Shown one piece after another: positions 1-7,613 of a DNA stretch of 64,000 nt. The notes under the pieces are model-generated. The model was not told where the DNA came from and made no database searches. It saw only the letters and a program-made list of their open reading frames with translations. The position numbers and the translations under genes are program-made. The first letter of the stretch is position 1; each line of letters opens with the position of its first letter. Source of the DNA: Amycolatopsis camponoti (lineage in GTDB: Bacteria; Actinomycetota; Actinomycetes; Mycobacteriales; Pseudonocardiaceae); the NCBI RefSeq assembly GCF_902497555.1, contig NZ_CABVGP010000002.1, positions 880,501-944,500 on the forward strand, given 5' to 3'.

Positions 1-14
1 CGAAAAATAAATTC

Positions 15-44
15 TTGACGAAGTTAATTAATCCTGCCTACCCT
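15..44 (+). promoter_or_regulatory. Promoter of the ROK repressor gene, probably leaderless
   Basis: TTGACG at 15-20 and TACCCT at 39-44 fit -35 and -10 boxes with an 18-nt spacer. The ATG at 52 lies only 7 nt past the -10 box and has no Shine-Dalgarno sequence, so the transcript is probably leaderless. The spacer contains the perfect 8-bp palindrome TTAATTAA (24-31), a plausible autoregulatory operator. Assignment is by eye. Confidence 0.5.
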
Positions 45-51
45 TCCGGCC

Positions 52-1242
52 ATGCCTCGCAGTGCACCGGCAAGGGCGCCGATCACCAGTCCCGCGGCAG
101 CGACCGTGTTCACCACGGTCCTGACCGAAGGGCCGGTTTCCCGCGTCGACGTCGCCCGCCGCACCGGTCTGTCCTCGGCCGCGGTCACCAAGGCGGCCCG
201 GCCGTTCATCGAGGCCGGCTACCTCGAAGAGCTCGCCTCCGAAGGTCGCACGACGCCCGGCGCGGGGCGGCCCGCCAACCCCCTGGCCATCCGGCCCGAC
301 CGCGAGTACTTCGTCGGCGTCAAGATCACCGGCGACGACCTCATCGGCGTCGTCACCGACCTGCGTGCCGACGTCCGCGCCAGCGCCCACCACGCGCTGA
401 CGAGCCACGACGTCGAGCACGTCGTGCGGGCGCTGGCCGACCTCGTCGGCGAGCTGCTGGCCGGCCCGACCCCGGACGGCACCAGCAACCTCCGCGCCCG
501 CGCCTATTGCCTGGGCGTCGCGGTCTCCGGCGACGTCGACCGCGCGTCCGGCGTCGTCCGGTACTCGCCGTTCCTCGGCTGGCGCGACGTGCCGCTGGCT
601 TCCCTTTTGGAAGACGCCACCGGCCTCACCGTGACGCTGGAGAACGACGTCAAGGCGCTCGCTGTCGCCGAGCAGTGGTTCGGCGAAGGCGTCGGCGCGT
701 CGTCGTTCGCGCTGGTCACGGTGGGTACGGGCATCGGCAGCGCGCTCGTGGTGAACGGCGACCTGGTCCGCGGCGCGCACGGGGTCGCGGGCGAGATCGG
801 GCACGTCCCGGTCGCCGACGGCGGGCCGTCCTGCCACTGCGGCGGCCAGGGCTGCGTCGAGGCGATCGCGTCCACCGAAGCGATCCTGACCCGGGCCCGG
901 CTCATCGCCGCGGAACCTGGCTTGACCATGGAAGACGCTGTGGCGCGCGCCCGCGGCGGTGACGAGCTGCTGCGGGACGTGTTCGCCGGGGCCGGGCACG
1001 CGATCGGGCTCGGCCTGGCCGCGCTGGTCAACCTGTTCGGCCCGGAGCGGGTGGTCGTCTCGGGGGAGGGCGTCGCGACCTACGACCTGTTCGAGGACCA
1101 GATCCGCCGGACCTTCGCGGTCCAGGCGTTCGGCAGCGCCGCCCGCTGCGGCCTGGTGATCCGGCCGCTGCCGTTCGAGGAATGGGCGCGGGGCGCGGCC
1201 GCCGTCGCCATCCAAAGTCTTTTCGTCGCCGAGAGCGTCTAA
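52..1242 (+). CDS. ROK-family transcriptional repressor (sugar-responsive)
   Basis: This 396-residue protein combines an N-terminal winged helix-turn-helix (about residues 15-62) with a ROK sugar-kinase-like domain (about 85-390). The ROK zinc site is visible as H251 in GEIGH and C261, C263, C268 in CxCGxxGC. Proteins of this architecture (NagC/XylR type) are DNA-binding repressors released by a sugar. It is followed after 9 nt by a sugar ABC transporter and an alpha-galactosidase, so I infer that it controls galactoside uptake and hydrolysis. The first ATG after a good promoter was chosen as start; no ribosome binding site precedes it. The inducer cannot be read from the sequence. Confidence 0.9.
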   Translation: MPRSAPARAPITSPAAATVFTTVLTEGPVSRVDVARRTGLSSAAVTKAARPFIEAGYLEELASEGRTTPGAGRPANPLAIRPDREYFVGVKITGDDLIGVVTDLRADVRASAHHALTSHDVEHVVRALADLVGELLAGPTPDGTSNLRARAYCLGVAVSGDVDRASGVVRYSPFLGWRDVPLASLLEDATGLTVTLENDVKALAVAEQWFGEGVGASSFALVTVGTGIGSALVVNGDLVRGAHGVAGEIGHVPVADGGPSCHCGGQGCVEAIASTEAILTRARLIAAEPGLTMEDAVARARGGDELLRDVFAGAGHAIGLGLAALVNLFGPERVVVSGEGVATYDLFEDQIRRTFAVQAFGSAARCGLVIRPLPFEEWARGAAAVAIQSLFVAESV

Positions 1243-1251
1243 GGAGTCCCT

Positions 1252-2526
1252 GTGAGCCCCATGAACCGGAGAAGCTTCCTGGTCGGTTCCGTCCTCTTCG
1301 CCGGTGGCGCCGCCCTCGCGGGCTGCACCAGCGATCCGTTGAACAAGAACGCGGGCGCCGCTTCCGGCGCGAAAGTGACGCTGCAGCAGTGGTACCACGC
1401 GTACGGAGAATCCGGGACGCAGCAAGCGGTCCAGCGGTACGCGCAGGAGTTCACGAAGGCCAACCCGGACATCGCGATCAACGTCAGCTGGATCGCCGGC
1501 GACTACGAGACCAAGCTCAACTCGGCGATGCTCACGGCGCAGGCGCCCGACCTGTTCGAGCTGGGAGACTTCCGCTACCAGAACGTCAAGAACGGCCTGC
1601 TCGCGCCGCTCGACGACGTCATCGCGCCGGCCAAGGCCGACTTCAGCCCGGCCGCGCTGGACACCGTGACCGTCGACGGCAAGATCTACGGCGTCAAGAT
1701 GATCGACGACGTCATGATGCTGTACTACCGCAAGTCCGCGCTGCAGGCGGCGGGCGTGCAGCCGCCGCAGACGTTCGCCGAACTCCTCGAGGCGACGCGG
1801 AAGCTGAACACCGGCAAGCAGAAGGGCCTCTACGTCGGCACCGACGGCGTCGGCGAAGCGGCGACGCTCCTGCTCTGGTCGTCCGGCGGGGACTTCTTCG
1901 ACTCGAGCGGCAAGAAGGTCGCCTTCGCCTCACCCGAGGCCGTCGCCGCGATCGCCGGGCTCAAGCAGCTGCACGACACCGGCGGCCTGCTCCAGGGCTA
2001 CCCGACCGACTGGTCCGACCCGGGCGCGTTCGCCAACGGCGCGACCGCGATGCAGTGGGGCGGCCTGTGGTCGCTGCCGGACATCAAGAAGGCGCTCGGT
2101 GACGACTTCGGCGTCGTCGCGTGGCCGAAGTTCGGCGACGCGGGCAAGCAGGTCGCGCGCGTCGGCGGCTGGTACCAGCTGGCGAATGCGAAGAGCCAGA
2201 ACCTCGACGCCGTCAAGAAGTTCATCGACTGGCTGTGGATCAAGAACGCCGACCTGCAGAAGGACTGGTGCGTCAAGTACGGCTTCCACATCCCGGCCCG
2301 CAAGCCGGTCGCCGCGCAGACCACCGAGTTCTCCAGCGGCGCCGCGAAGGACGCCGTGACGATCTCGCAGCAGAACGGCAAGTCGTACTCGGGACTGTGG
2401 AACAAGGCGTCGGCGACGCTGTTCCTGCAGGCCGCGACGAAGATCGCGAACGGGGCGGACCCGGCCGCCGAGCTGGAGGACGCGGCGAAGAAGGCCCAGG
2501 CCGAAGTCGACAAGCAGCTGGCATGA
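1252..2526 (+). CDS. Sugar ABC transporter substrate-binding lipoprotein (CUT1)
   Basis: The 424-residue product begins with a twin-arginine-like signal (RRSFLVG) and a lipobox LAGC with the lipidated Cys at residue 25, so it is an anchored extracellular solute-binding protein. The body has the features of family 1 (maltose/multiple-sugar type) binding proteins. GTG 1252 is chosen because AAGGAG lies 5 nt upstream; ATG 1261 is the alternative. It overlaps the next permease gene by ATGA. Position between the ROK gene and two CUT1 permeases, with an alpha-galactosidase downstream, suggests an alpha-galactoside such as melibiose or raffinose as ligand; this is inference. Confidence 0.92.
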   Translation: MSPMNRRSFLVGSVLFAGGAALAGCTSDPLNKNAGAASGAKVTLQQWYHAYGESGTQQAVQRYAQEFTKANPDIAINVSWIAGDYETKLNSAMLTAQAPDLFELGDFRYQNVKNGLLAPLDDVIAPAKADFSPAALDTVTVDGKIYGVKMIDDVMMLYYRKSALQAAGVQPPQTFAELLEATRKLNTGKQKGLYVGTDGVGEAATLLLWSSGGDFFDSSGKKVAFASPEAVAAIAGLKQLHDTGGLLQGYPTDWSDPGAFANGATAMQWGGLWSLPDIKKALGDDFGVVAWPKFGDAGKQVARVGGWYQLANAKSQNLDAVKKFIDWLWIKNADLQKDWCVKYGFHIPARKPVAAQTTEFSSGAAKDAVTISQQNGKSYSGLWNKASATLFLQAATKIANGADPAAELEDAAKKAQAEVDKQLA

Positions 2527-3476
2527 CCGCCTTGATGGAGGCTCCGGCTGTCGCGGTGGCGCCGAAGAAGCGCCGGCGTCGCCGGGACTGGCGGGCGATC
2601 GGCGCGTTCGCCGTGCTGACCGGCCCCGTGGTGATCGGGCTGGGGCTGTTCAAGTACGTCGCGATCGGGTGGAGCTTCCTGCTCAGCTTCAACGACGCGC
2701 GCGGCACGATCACCCTCGGGAACTGGATCGGCTTCGACAACTACGCGTTCCTGCTCGGCGACGACGCCTTCCTGACGTCGCTGTCGACGATCGCGCTGTT
2801 CACCGTGTTCATCGTGCCGATCACGTTCGTCGCGTCGCTCGGCCTCGCGGTGCTGATCAACAGCATCAAGCGCGGCAAGGCGTTCTTCCGGACGATCTTC
2901 CTCATCCCGGCGGCGGTGTCGTACGTCGTCGCCGCGCTGGTGTGGAAGATGGCGCTGTTCAACGGCCTCCCGTCCGGCGTCGCGAACGTGCTCGGCGGGC
3001 TGTTCGGCGCCGATCCGGTGCCGTGGCTGTCGGAGACGAGCCCGCCGGTGTACTGGGTCGCGGTGGTGACGCTGCGGCTGTGGCTGCAGGTCGGGCTGTA
3101 CATGATCCTGTTCCTGGCCGGGCTGCAGGCGATCTCGCCGTCGCTGTACGAAGCCGGGGAACTGGACGGCACGACGAAGTGGCAGGCCTTCCGCTACATC
3201 ACGCTGCCGCAGCTGCGGAACACGTCGGTGGCGGTGCTGCTGCTGATCCTGATCGCCGCGTTCCAGGCCTTCGACGAGTTCTACAACCTGTTCGGCACCG
3301 GGCTGTCGGGCACCGCGACGGCGCCGGTGAAGCCGCCGCTCGTCTATCTGTACGACTCCGCGCTCGGCGACCAGAACTACGGCGTCGGCTCGGCGGGCGC
3401 GTTCCTGCTGACCGTGCTCATCGTCGTGATCACGCTGCTGCAGGGCCGGTTCGTCGGCTTCGGGAAGAAGGACTGA
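2523..3476 (+). CDS. Sugar ABC transporter permease 1 (CUT1, MalF-like)
   Basis: This 317-residue integral membrane protein has about six membrane segments after a basic N-terminus (KKRRRRR). The EAA loop that docks the ATPase is visible near residue 210 (EAGELDGTTKWQ...TLPQL). The start ATG overlaps the stop of the binding-protein gene (ATGA), and its own stop overlaps the next ATG, so the transporter genes are translationally coupled. It forms a heterodimer with the product of 3476-4315. No ATPase gene is present in the locus; actinobacterial CUT1 systems commonly use a shared MsiK-type ATPase encoded elsewhere, which I infer here. Confidence 0.92.
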   Translation: MTALMEAPAVAVAPKKRRRRRDWRAIGAFAVLTGPVVIGLGLFKYVAIGWSFLLSFNDARGTITLGNWIGFDNYAFLLGDDAFLTSLSTIALFTVFIVPITFVASLGLAVLINSIKRGKAFFRTIFLIPAAVSYVVAALVWKMALFNGLPSGVANVLGGLFGADPVPWLSETSPPVYWVAVVTLRLWLQVGLYMILFLAGLQAISPSLYEAGELDGTTKWQAFRYITLPQLRNTSVAVLLLILIAAFQAFDEFYNLFGTGLSGTATAPVKPPLVYLYDSALGDQNYGVGSAGAFLLTVLIVVITLLQGRFVGFGKKD

Positions 3477-4315
3477 TGGCCGTCCTCGCCGCCCCTCGCG
3501 TTCGCAAGGCCCCGAAGTACGTCCTGGCGTCCGTGCTGTCGGTGATCTTCCTGCTGCCGTTCTACATCATGCTGCGCAACGCGTTGATGACGCGTCAGCA
3601 GGTCAGCTCGCCGGACTGGTCGTGGCTGCCGGACCCGCTGTCGTGGGTCAACTTCGGCGACCTGTTCGCCGACGCGTCGGTGCCGATGGCGCATGCGCTG
3701 TGGAACTCGTTCCTGGTCGCGATCATCACCGCGCCGGTCGGCACGCTGTTCGGTTCGATGGCGGGGTACGCGCTCGCCCGGATCAACGTCCCGGGACGCC
3801 GTGCGGTCTTCACGTACGTGCTGGTCACGCTGATGATCCCGCAGTCGGTGACGTTCGTGCCGACGTTCGTCGTCGTCGGATCCATGGGCGGGGTCAACAC
3901 GGAGTGGGGGATCATCGCGCCGAACCTCTTCAGCGCGTTCACCGTGATCCTCTTCCGCAACTTCTACCTGCGGTTCCCCGTCGAACTGGAGGAGGCGGGC
4001 CGGCTCGACGGGCTCGGCTACCTCGGCGTCTACCGGCGGCTCGTGCTGCCGAACTCGGGGAGCATGATCGCGTCCCTGGGCGCGCTGATGTTCATCGAAA
4101 GCTGGAACGCGTTCCTGTGGCCGCTGGTGATCGGGCAAGACCCGTCTTCGTGGACCGCGCAGATCGCGCTTTCGACGTTCCTGACCGCGCAGTCGGTCAA
4201 CCTGCCGGCGCTGTTCGCCGGCGCTCTGGTCACCATCGCGCCGCTGGTCGCGATGTTCCTGGTCGCCCAGCGGTTCATCGTCAGCGGAATCGCCGCGAGC
4301 GGGCTCAAGGAGTAG
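3476..4315 (+). CDS. Sugar ABC transporter permease 2 (CUT1, MalG-like)
   Basis: A 279-residue protein with six predicted membrane helices and an EAA motif near residue 172 (EEAGRLDGLGYLGVYRRLVLP). It is the second transmembrane subunit of the galactoside importer and starts inside the stop codon of permease 1 (TGATG). The alpha-galactosidase gene follows after 22 nt, so all four genes are probably one transcript. Family and topology are clear; the transported sugar is inferred from the neighbouring hydrolase. Confidence 0.92.
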   Translation: MAVLAAPRVRKAPKYVLASVLSVIFLLPFYIMLRNALMTRQQVSSPDWSWLPDPLSWVNFGDLFADASVPMAHALWNSFLVAIITAPVGTLFGSMAGYALARINVPGRRAVFTYVLVTLMIPQSVTFVPTFVVVGSMGGVNTEWGIIAPNLFSAFTVILFRNFYLRFPVELEEAGRLDGLGYLGVYRRLVLPNSGSMIASLGALMFIESWNAFLWPLVIGQDPSSWTAQIALSTFLTAQSVNLPALFAGALVTIAPLVAMFLVAQRFIVSGIAASGLKE

Positions 4316-4337
4316 GTCCCCTACCGAGGAGTGTTCA

Positions 4338-5633
4338 GTGAAGCGCCTCCTTTCCGTGTTCCTCGCTGTCCTGGGTCTTTCGGCCTTCCTGGTACCGATG
4401 GCCGACGCGCGGACACCGTTCGTCCGGCCGTTCATGGGCTGGAGCAGCTGGAGCCTCGAGTCGTCGACCCGCGCGGGTTACGGCACTTCGTGGCTCAACG
4501 AGTCGCACGTCCGCGACGCGGCTTCGGCCATGGCGTCGAAGCTCAAGTCCGCGGGCTACACCTACGTCAACATCGATTCGGGCTGGAACGCTTCGCAGTC
4601 CTGGGTCTTCCACACCGACGTCAACGGCATCCCCGACCCCGATCCGACGCGGTTCCCCTCCGGGATCCCGGCGTTGGCTTCTTACGTGCACTCCCTCGGG
4701 CTGAAGCTGGGCCTGTACGCCGTGACCGGGCTCGAGAAGGAGGTCTACGACAAGAACGCGCCGATCGCCGGGACGTCGTGCCACGCGCAGGACATCGCGT
4801 ACCGGCCGCTGACGCCGTCCAACGGCTGGGGCGGCAACTGGAAGGTCGACTTCACGAACCCGTGCGCGCAGAAGTACTACGACTCGATCGTGGCCCGCTT
4901 CGCTTCCTGGAGCGTCGACTTCGTCAAGGTCGACGGGACGACCGCGGACAACGTCGCCGACATCAAGTCGTGGTCCGCCGCTATCGACCACTCGCGGCGG
5001 CCGATGTGGCTGACCGCGAGCGCGTGGCCGGTGCCGCGGTCCATCGGTTCCTCGCTGGCGCCCTACGCGAACGGCGTCCGGATCGACACCGACATGGAGT
5101 GCTACTGCGAGACGGTTTCCTCGTGGGACAGCTCGGTGAAGGCGCGGTGGGCGGACCTGCCCGGCTGGCAAGGCGTGTTCGGCCCGCAGTACCGGCCGGA
5201 CCTGGACTCCATGCCGATCAGCAACAACACGGGGTCCGGCATCCAGGACGGCATCTCCGACGTCGAGCGGCAGAGCGTGATGACGTTCTGGTCCATGGCG
5301 TCTTCGCCGCTGTACGTCGGGGGAGACATCTACTTCCTGGACGCTTCCGCCGTGGCGATCCTGACGAACCCCGAGGTCGTCGCGGTCGACCGGTCGGGGA
5401 CGTACGCGACGCGGGTGACCGGCGGCGACCGCCAGGTGTGGACGAAGCGCGCGCCGGACGGCCGGACGTACGCGGCCGTCTACAACCTGGGCTCCACGCC
5501 CGCGGACATCACGGTGGACCTCGGCGGGCCGGTGCGTGACCTCGTCGCGCGGAAGGACCTGGGTCGGTTCCGGGGATCGTGGACGGCTTCCGCGGTGCCG
5601 CCGCACGGCTCCCGCCTGGTGCGGATCGGCTGA
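4338..5633 (+). CDS. Secreted alpha-galactosidase, glycoside hydrolase family 27
   Basis: The 431-residue enzyme has a Sec signal peptide (about residues 1-23, ending ADA) and a GH27 TIM barrel. Recognisable family blocks are FMGWSSWSL, the DSGWN segment and PTRFPSGIPALASYVHSLGL. D199 in FVKVDG fits the catalytic nucleophile, and D252 in RIDTDM fits the acid/base. The family releases terminal alpha-galactose from oligosaccharides and galactomannan, and some members act on beta-L-arabinopyranosides. The GTG start has GAGGA upstream. No carbohydrate-binding module is attached. A strong hairpin follows the stop. Its location in the ABC transporter operon supports extracellular trimming before uptake. 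Confidence 0.9.
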   Translation: MKRLLSVFLAVLGLSAFLVPMADARTPFVRPFMGWSSWSLESSTRAGYGTSWLNESHVRDAASAMASKLKSAGYTYVNIDSGWNASQSWVFHTDVNGIPDPDPTRFPSGIPALASYVHSLGLKLGLYAVTGLEKEVYDKNAPIAGTSCHAQDIAYRPLTPSNGWGGNWKVDFTNPCAQKYYDSIVARFASWSVDFVKVDGTTADNVADIKSWSAAIDHSRRPMWLTASAWPVPRSIGSSLAPYANGVRIDTDMECYCETVSSWDSSVKARWADLPGWQGVFGPQYRPDLDSMPISNNTGSGIQDGISDVERQSVMTFWSMASSPLYVGGDIYFLDASAVAILTNPEVVAVDRSGTYATRVTGGDRQVWTKRAPDGRTYAAVYNLGSTPADITVDLGGPVRDLVARKDLGRFRGSWTASAVPPHGSRLVRIG

Positions 5634-5642
5634 CGATTCTCT

Positions 5643-5687
5643 CGAAGGGGACTTTTCTCGCTGCTCGCGCGAGGAAAGTCCCCTTCG
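5643..5687 (+). terminator. Rho-independent-type terminator hairpin after the alpha-galactosidase gene
   Basis: Two 18-nt arms (5643-5660 and 5670-5687) pair with a single G.U wobble around a 9-nt loop. The arms contain AAGGGGACTTT and AAAGTCCCCTT. The hairpin separates the galactoside operon from the pca operon. Confidence 0.8.
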
Positions 5688-5721
5688 TCGTGCCTGCGTC
5701 ATCCATTGGGTGGAAGACGTC

Positions 5722-5764
5722 TGGTCGGACGCCCGGGAGCCGTGCTATGTTCGGTTTCAGAACG
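5722..5764 (+). promoter_or_regulatory. Possible promoter and operator of the pca operon
   Basis: TATGTT (5746-5751) could be a -10 box with a weak TGGTCG at 5722-5727. It overlaps the short inverted repeat GTTC-N7-GAAC (5749-5763), the kind of site an IclR-family PcaR could bind. The sequence match is weak and the assignment rests mainly on position. Confidence 0.3.
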
Positions 5765-5800
5765 AGTGTGCGTGATGCGAACAGATCTCGGGAGCGTGAG

Positions 5801-6610
5801 ATGGCGGAGCTGCTGTCACTGGAGGAGGCCGTGGGCCGGCTGGTGCGCGACGGCGACACCGTCGCGCTCGAAGGGTTCACGCACCTCATCCCGGTCGCGG
5901 CCGGGCAGGAGATCATCCGGCAGGGCCGGCGGGGTCTCACGCTGGTGCGGATGACCCCGGACATCGTGTACGACCAGCTGATCGGCGCGGGCTGCGCGAG
6001 CAAGCTGATCTTCTCCTGGGGCGGGAACCCGGGAGTCGGTTCGCTGCACCGCTTCCGCGACGCCGTCCAGCACGACTGGCCGGTACCGCTGGAGATCGAG
6101 GAGCACAGCCACGCGGGCATGGCGAACCGGTACGTCGCCGGCGCGTCCGGCCTGCCGTTCGCGGTGCTGCGCGGCTACACGGGCACGGACCTGCCCGCCC
6201 AGACCGACACGATCAAGCCGATCACGTGCCCCTTCACCGGCGAGCGGCTCACGGCGGTCCCAGCGCTGAACCCGGACGTCACGATCGTCCACGCGCAGCG
6301 TGCCGACCGGGCCGGCAACGTCCAGATGTGGGGCATCACCGGCGTCCAGAAGGAAGCGGTCCTGGCGGCGAAGCGCTCGCTGGTGACGGTGGAGGAAATC
6401 GTCGACGAGCTGGAGCCCCGGGTGGGCGCGGTGATCCTCCCGTCCTGGGTGGTCACCGCGGTGGCCGAGGTCCCGGGCGGCGCGAAGCCGTCGTACGCGG
6501 CGGGGTACTACGAACGTGACAACTCGGCGTACCAGGCGTGGGACGAGGTGGGCCGCGACCGCGAGGAGTTCACGAAGTGGCTGAACGAGCTGACCGGGGT
6601 GACGGCATGA
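5801..6610 (+). CDS. pcaI: 3-oxoadipate CoA-transferase subunit A
   Basis: A 269-residue class I CoA-transferase alpha subunit, with the N-terminal block VALEGFTHLIPVAAGQEI and the family core. With PcaJ it transfers CoA from succinyl-CoA to 3-oxoadipate, the penultimate step of the beta-ketoadipate pathway. ATG 5801 is preceded by GGGAG at 5790-5794, and an in-frame extension upstream would run through the terminator, so the short form was chosen. It is the first gene of the pca operon. Its stop overlaps the ATG of an unusual repeat ORF rather than pcaJ itself. Confidence 0.93.
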   Translation: MAELLSLEEAVGRLVRDGDTVALEGFTHLIPVAAGQEIIRQGRRGLTLVRMTPDIVYDQLIGAGCASKLIFSWGGNPGVGSLHRFRDAVQHDWPVPLEIEEHSHAGMANRYVAGASGLPFAVLRGYTGTDLPAQTDTIKPITCPFTGERLTAVPALNPDVTIVHAQRADRAGNVQMWGITGVQKEAVLAAKRSLVTVEEIVDELEPRVGAVILPSWVVTAVAEVPGGAKPSYAAGYYERDNSAYQAWDEVGRDREEFTKWLNELTGVTA

Positions 6611-6866
6611 GCGCGGTTCTCGCCCTGCCTGGTCGCACCGCGACGCCGAGCTGTTCCCCGACCCGGCGGGCCCGAGCGGCGCACCAGCTCGGCAGCGCCC
6701 CGACCGCGCGCCGTTCCCCGGTGCAGCAGGCCCGAGCCGCTCACCGGCCCGGTGGCGGCGCGACCCGGCGCCGGTCCCCGATGCGGCGAGCCAGAGCGGC
6801 CATCCCGCGCCCGATCCACCCCACCACCGGCAACGCCCGCAAGACCGCGGAGGTCCCGGCATGAGC
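6603..6866 (+). repeat. 254-bp insertion bounded by a 10-bp direct repeat, containing 60-bp tandem repeats
   Basis: CGGCATGAGC occurs at 6603-6612 and again at 6857-6866, at the two translational junctions. Inside, three degenerate units with an exact 60-bp period start at 6654, 6714 and 6774; each begins with (T/G)TCCCCG and then carries a CCCGAGC-like core. Removing one copy of the direct repeat and the intervening DNA would restore a simple pcaI-pcaJ ATGA overlap. Confidence 0.8.
6607..6864 (+). CDS. Arg/Ala-rich repeat ORF between pcaI and pcaJ (unknown)
   Basis: This 85-codon frame starts at an ATG overlapping the pcaI stop and ends overlapping the pcaJ start, so it is coupled at both ends. 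The translation has three imperfect 20-residue repeats (starting SPTRRARAAH, SPVQQARAAH and SPMRRARAAI) and is very rich in Arg, Ala and Pro. I recognise no family. It may simply be an open frame across a recent insertion, since 60 bp is a multiple of three and high GC suppresses stop codons. If translated it would be a basic, probably disordered peptide. Confidence 0.35.
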   Translation: MSAVLALPGRTATPSCSPTRRARAAHQLGSAPTARRSPVQQARAAHRPGGGATRRRSPMRRARAAIPRPIHPTTGNARKTAEVPA

Positions 6867-7613
6867 ACCGACTACACGGCCGACGAGATGATGAGCGTCG
6901 CGGCGGCCCGTGCCCTCGGCGACGGCATGTCCTGCTTCGTCGGCATCGGCCTCCCGAGCAAGGCGGCGAACCTCGCCCGCCGCGCCCACGCCCCGAACCT
7001 CACGTTGATCTACGAATCCGGCTGCCTGGGCGCGAAGCCGTCGAGGCTGCCGCTGTCCATCGGCGACGGCGAGCTGGCCGACACCGCCGACGCCGTGGTC
7101 AGCGTCCCGGAGGTGTTCAACTACTGGCTCCAGCCGGGCCGCATCGACGTCGGCTTCCTCGGCGCCGCCCAGCTCGACAAGTTCGGCAACATCAACACGA
7201 CCGTGATCGGCTCGGACTACCACGACCCGAAGGTCCGGCTGCCGGGCGCGGGCGGCGCCCCGGAGATCGCGGCGTCGTGTGGTGAGGTGTTCATCGTGCT
7301 GCGCCAGAGCCCCCGCGCGTTCGTGGAGAAGGTCGACTTCGTCACGTCGTTCGGCCACGGCTCCGGCAAGGGCGACCGCGAGAAGCTCGGCCTCCCGGGC
7401 CGGGGCCCGACGCTGGTCGTCACCGACCTCGGCCTGATGCGCCCCGACCCGGAGACGGCCGAGCTGACCCTCACCGAGCTGCACCCGGGCGTGGAGCTGG
7501 ACCAAGCGGTCAAGGCGACGGGGTGGAAACTGAAGGTCGCGGACGACCTGAAGGTCACCCCCGCCCCGACCGAGCAGGAGCTGACCGTGCTCCGAGAGCT
7601 GGAGAAGGCATGA
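6861..7613 (+). CDS. pcaJ: 3-oxoadipate CoA-transferase subunit B
   Basis: A 250-residue class I CoA-transferase beta subunit. The catalytic glutamate that forms the CoA thioester is probably E52 in YESGCLG, the position of the ENG/ESG motif of the family. The CoA-transferase block continues with FGNINTTVIG. It pairs with PcaI to make 3-oxoadipyl-CoA. The start ATG overlaps the preceding repeat ORF and the stop overlaps pcaF (ATGA), so it remains in the same transcript despite the insertion upstream. Confidence 0.93.
   Translation: MSTDYTADEMMSVAAARALGDGMSCFVGIGLPSKAANLARRAHAPNLTLIYESGCLGAKPSRLPLSIGDGELADTADAVVSVPEVFNYWLQPGRIDVGFLGAAQLDKFGNINTTVIGSDYHDPKVRLPGAGGAPEIAASCGEVFIVLRQSPRAFVEKVDFVTSFGHGSGKGDREKLGLPGRGPTLVVTDLGLMRPDPETAELTLTELHPGVELDQAVKATGWKLKVADDLKVTPAPTEQELTVLRELEKA

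Noticed and set aside
6607..6864. The repeat ORF as a true conserved subunit of the CoA-transferase
   Set aside because: Known PcaIJ enzymes need only two subunits, and the sequence is low-complexity repeats bounded by a direct repeat.
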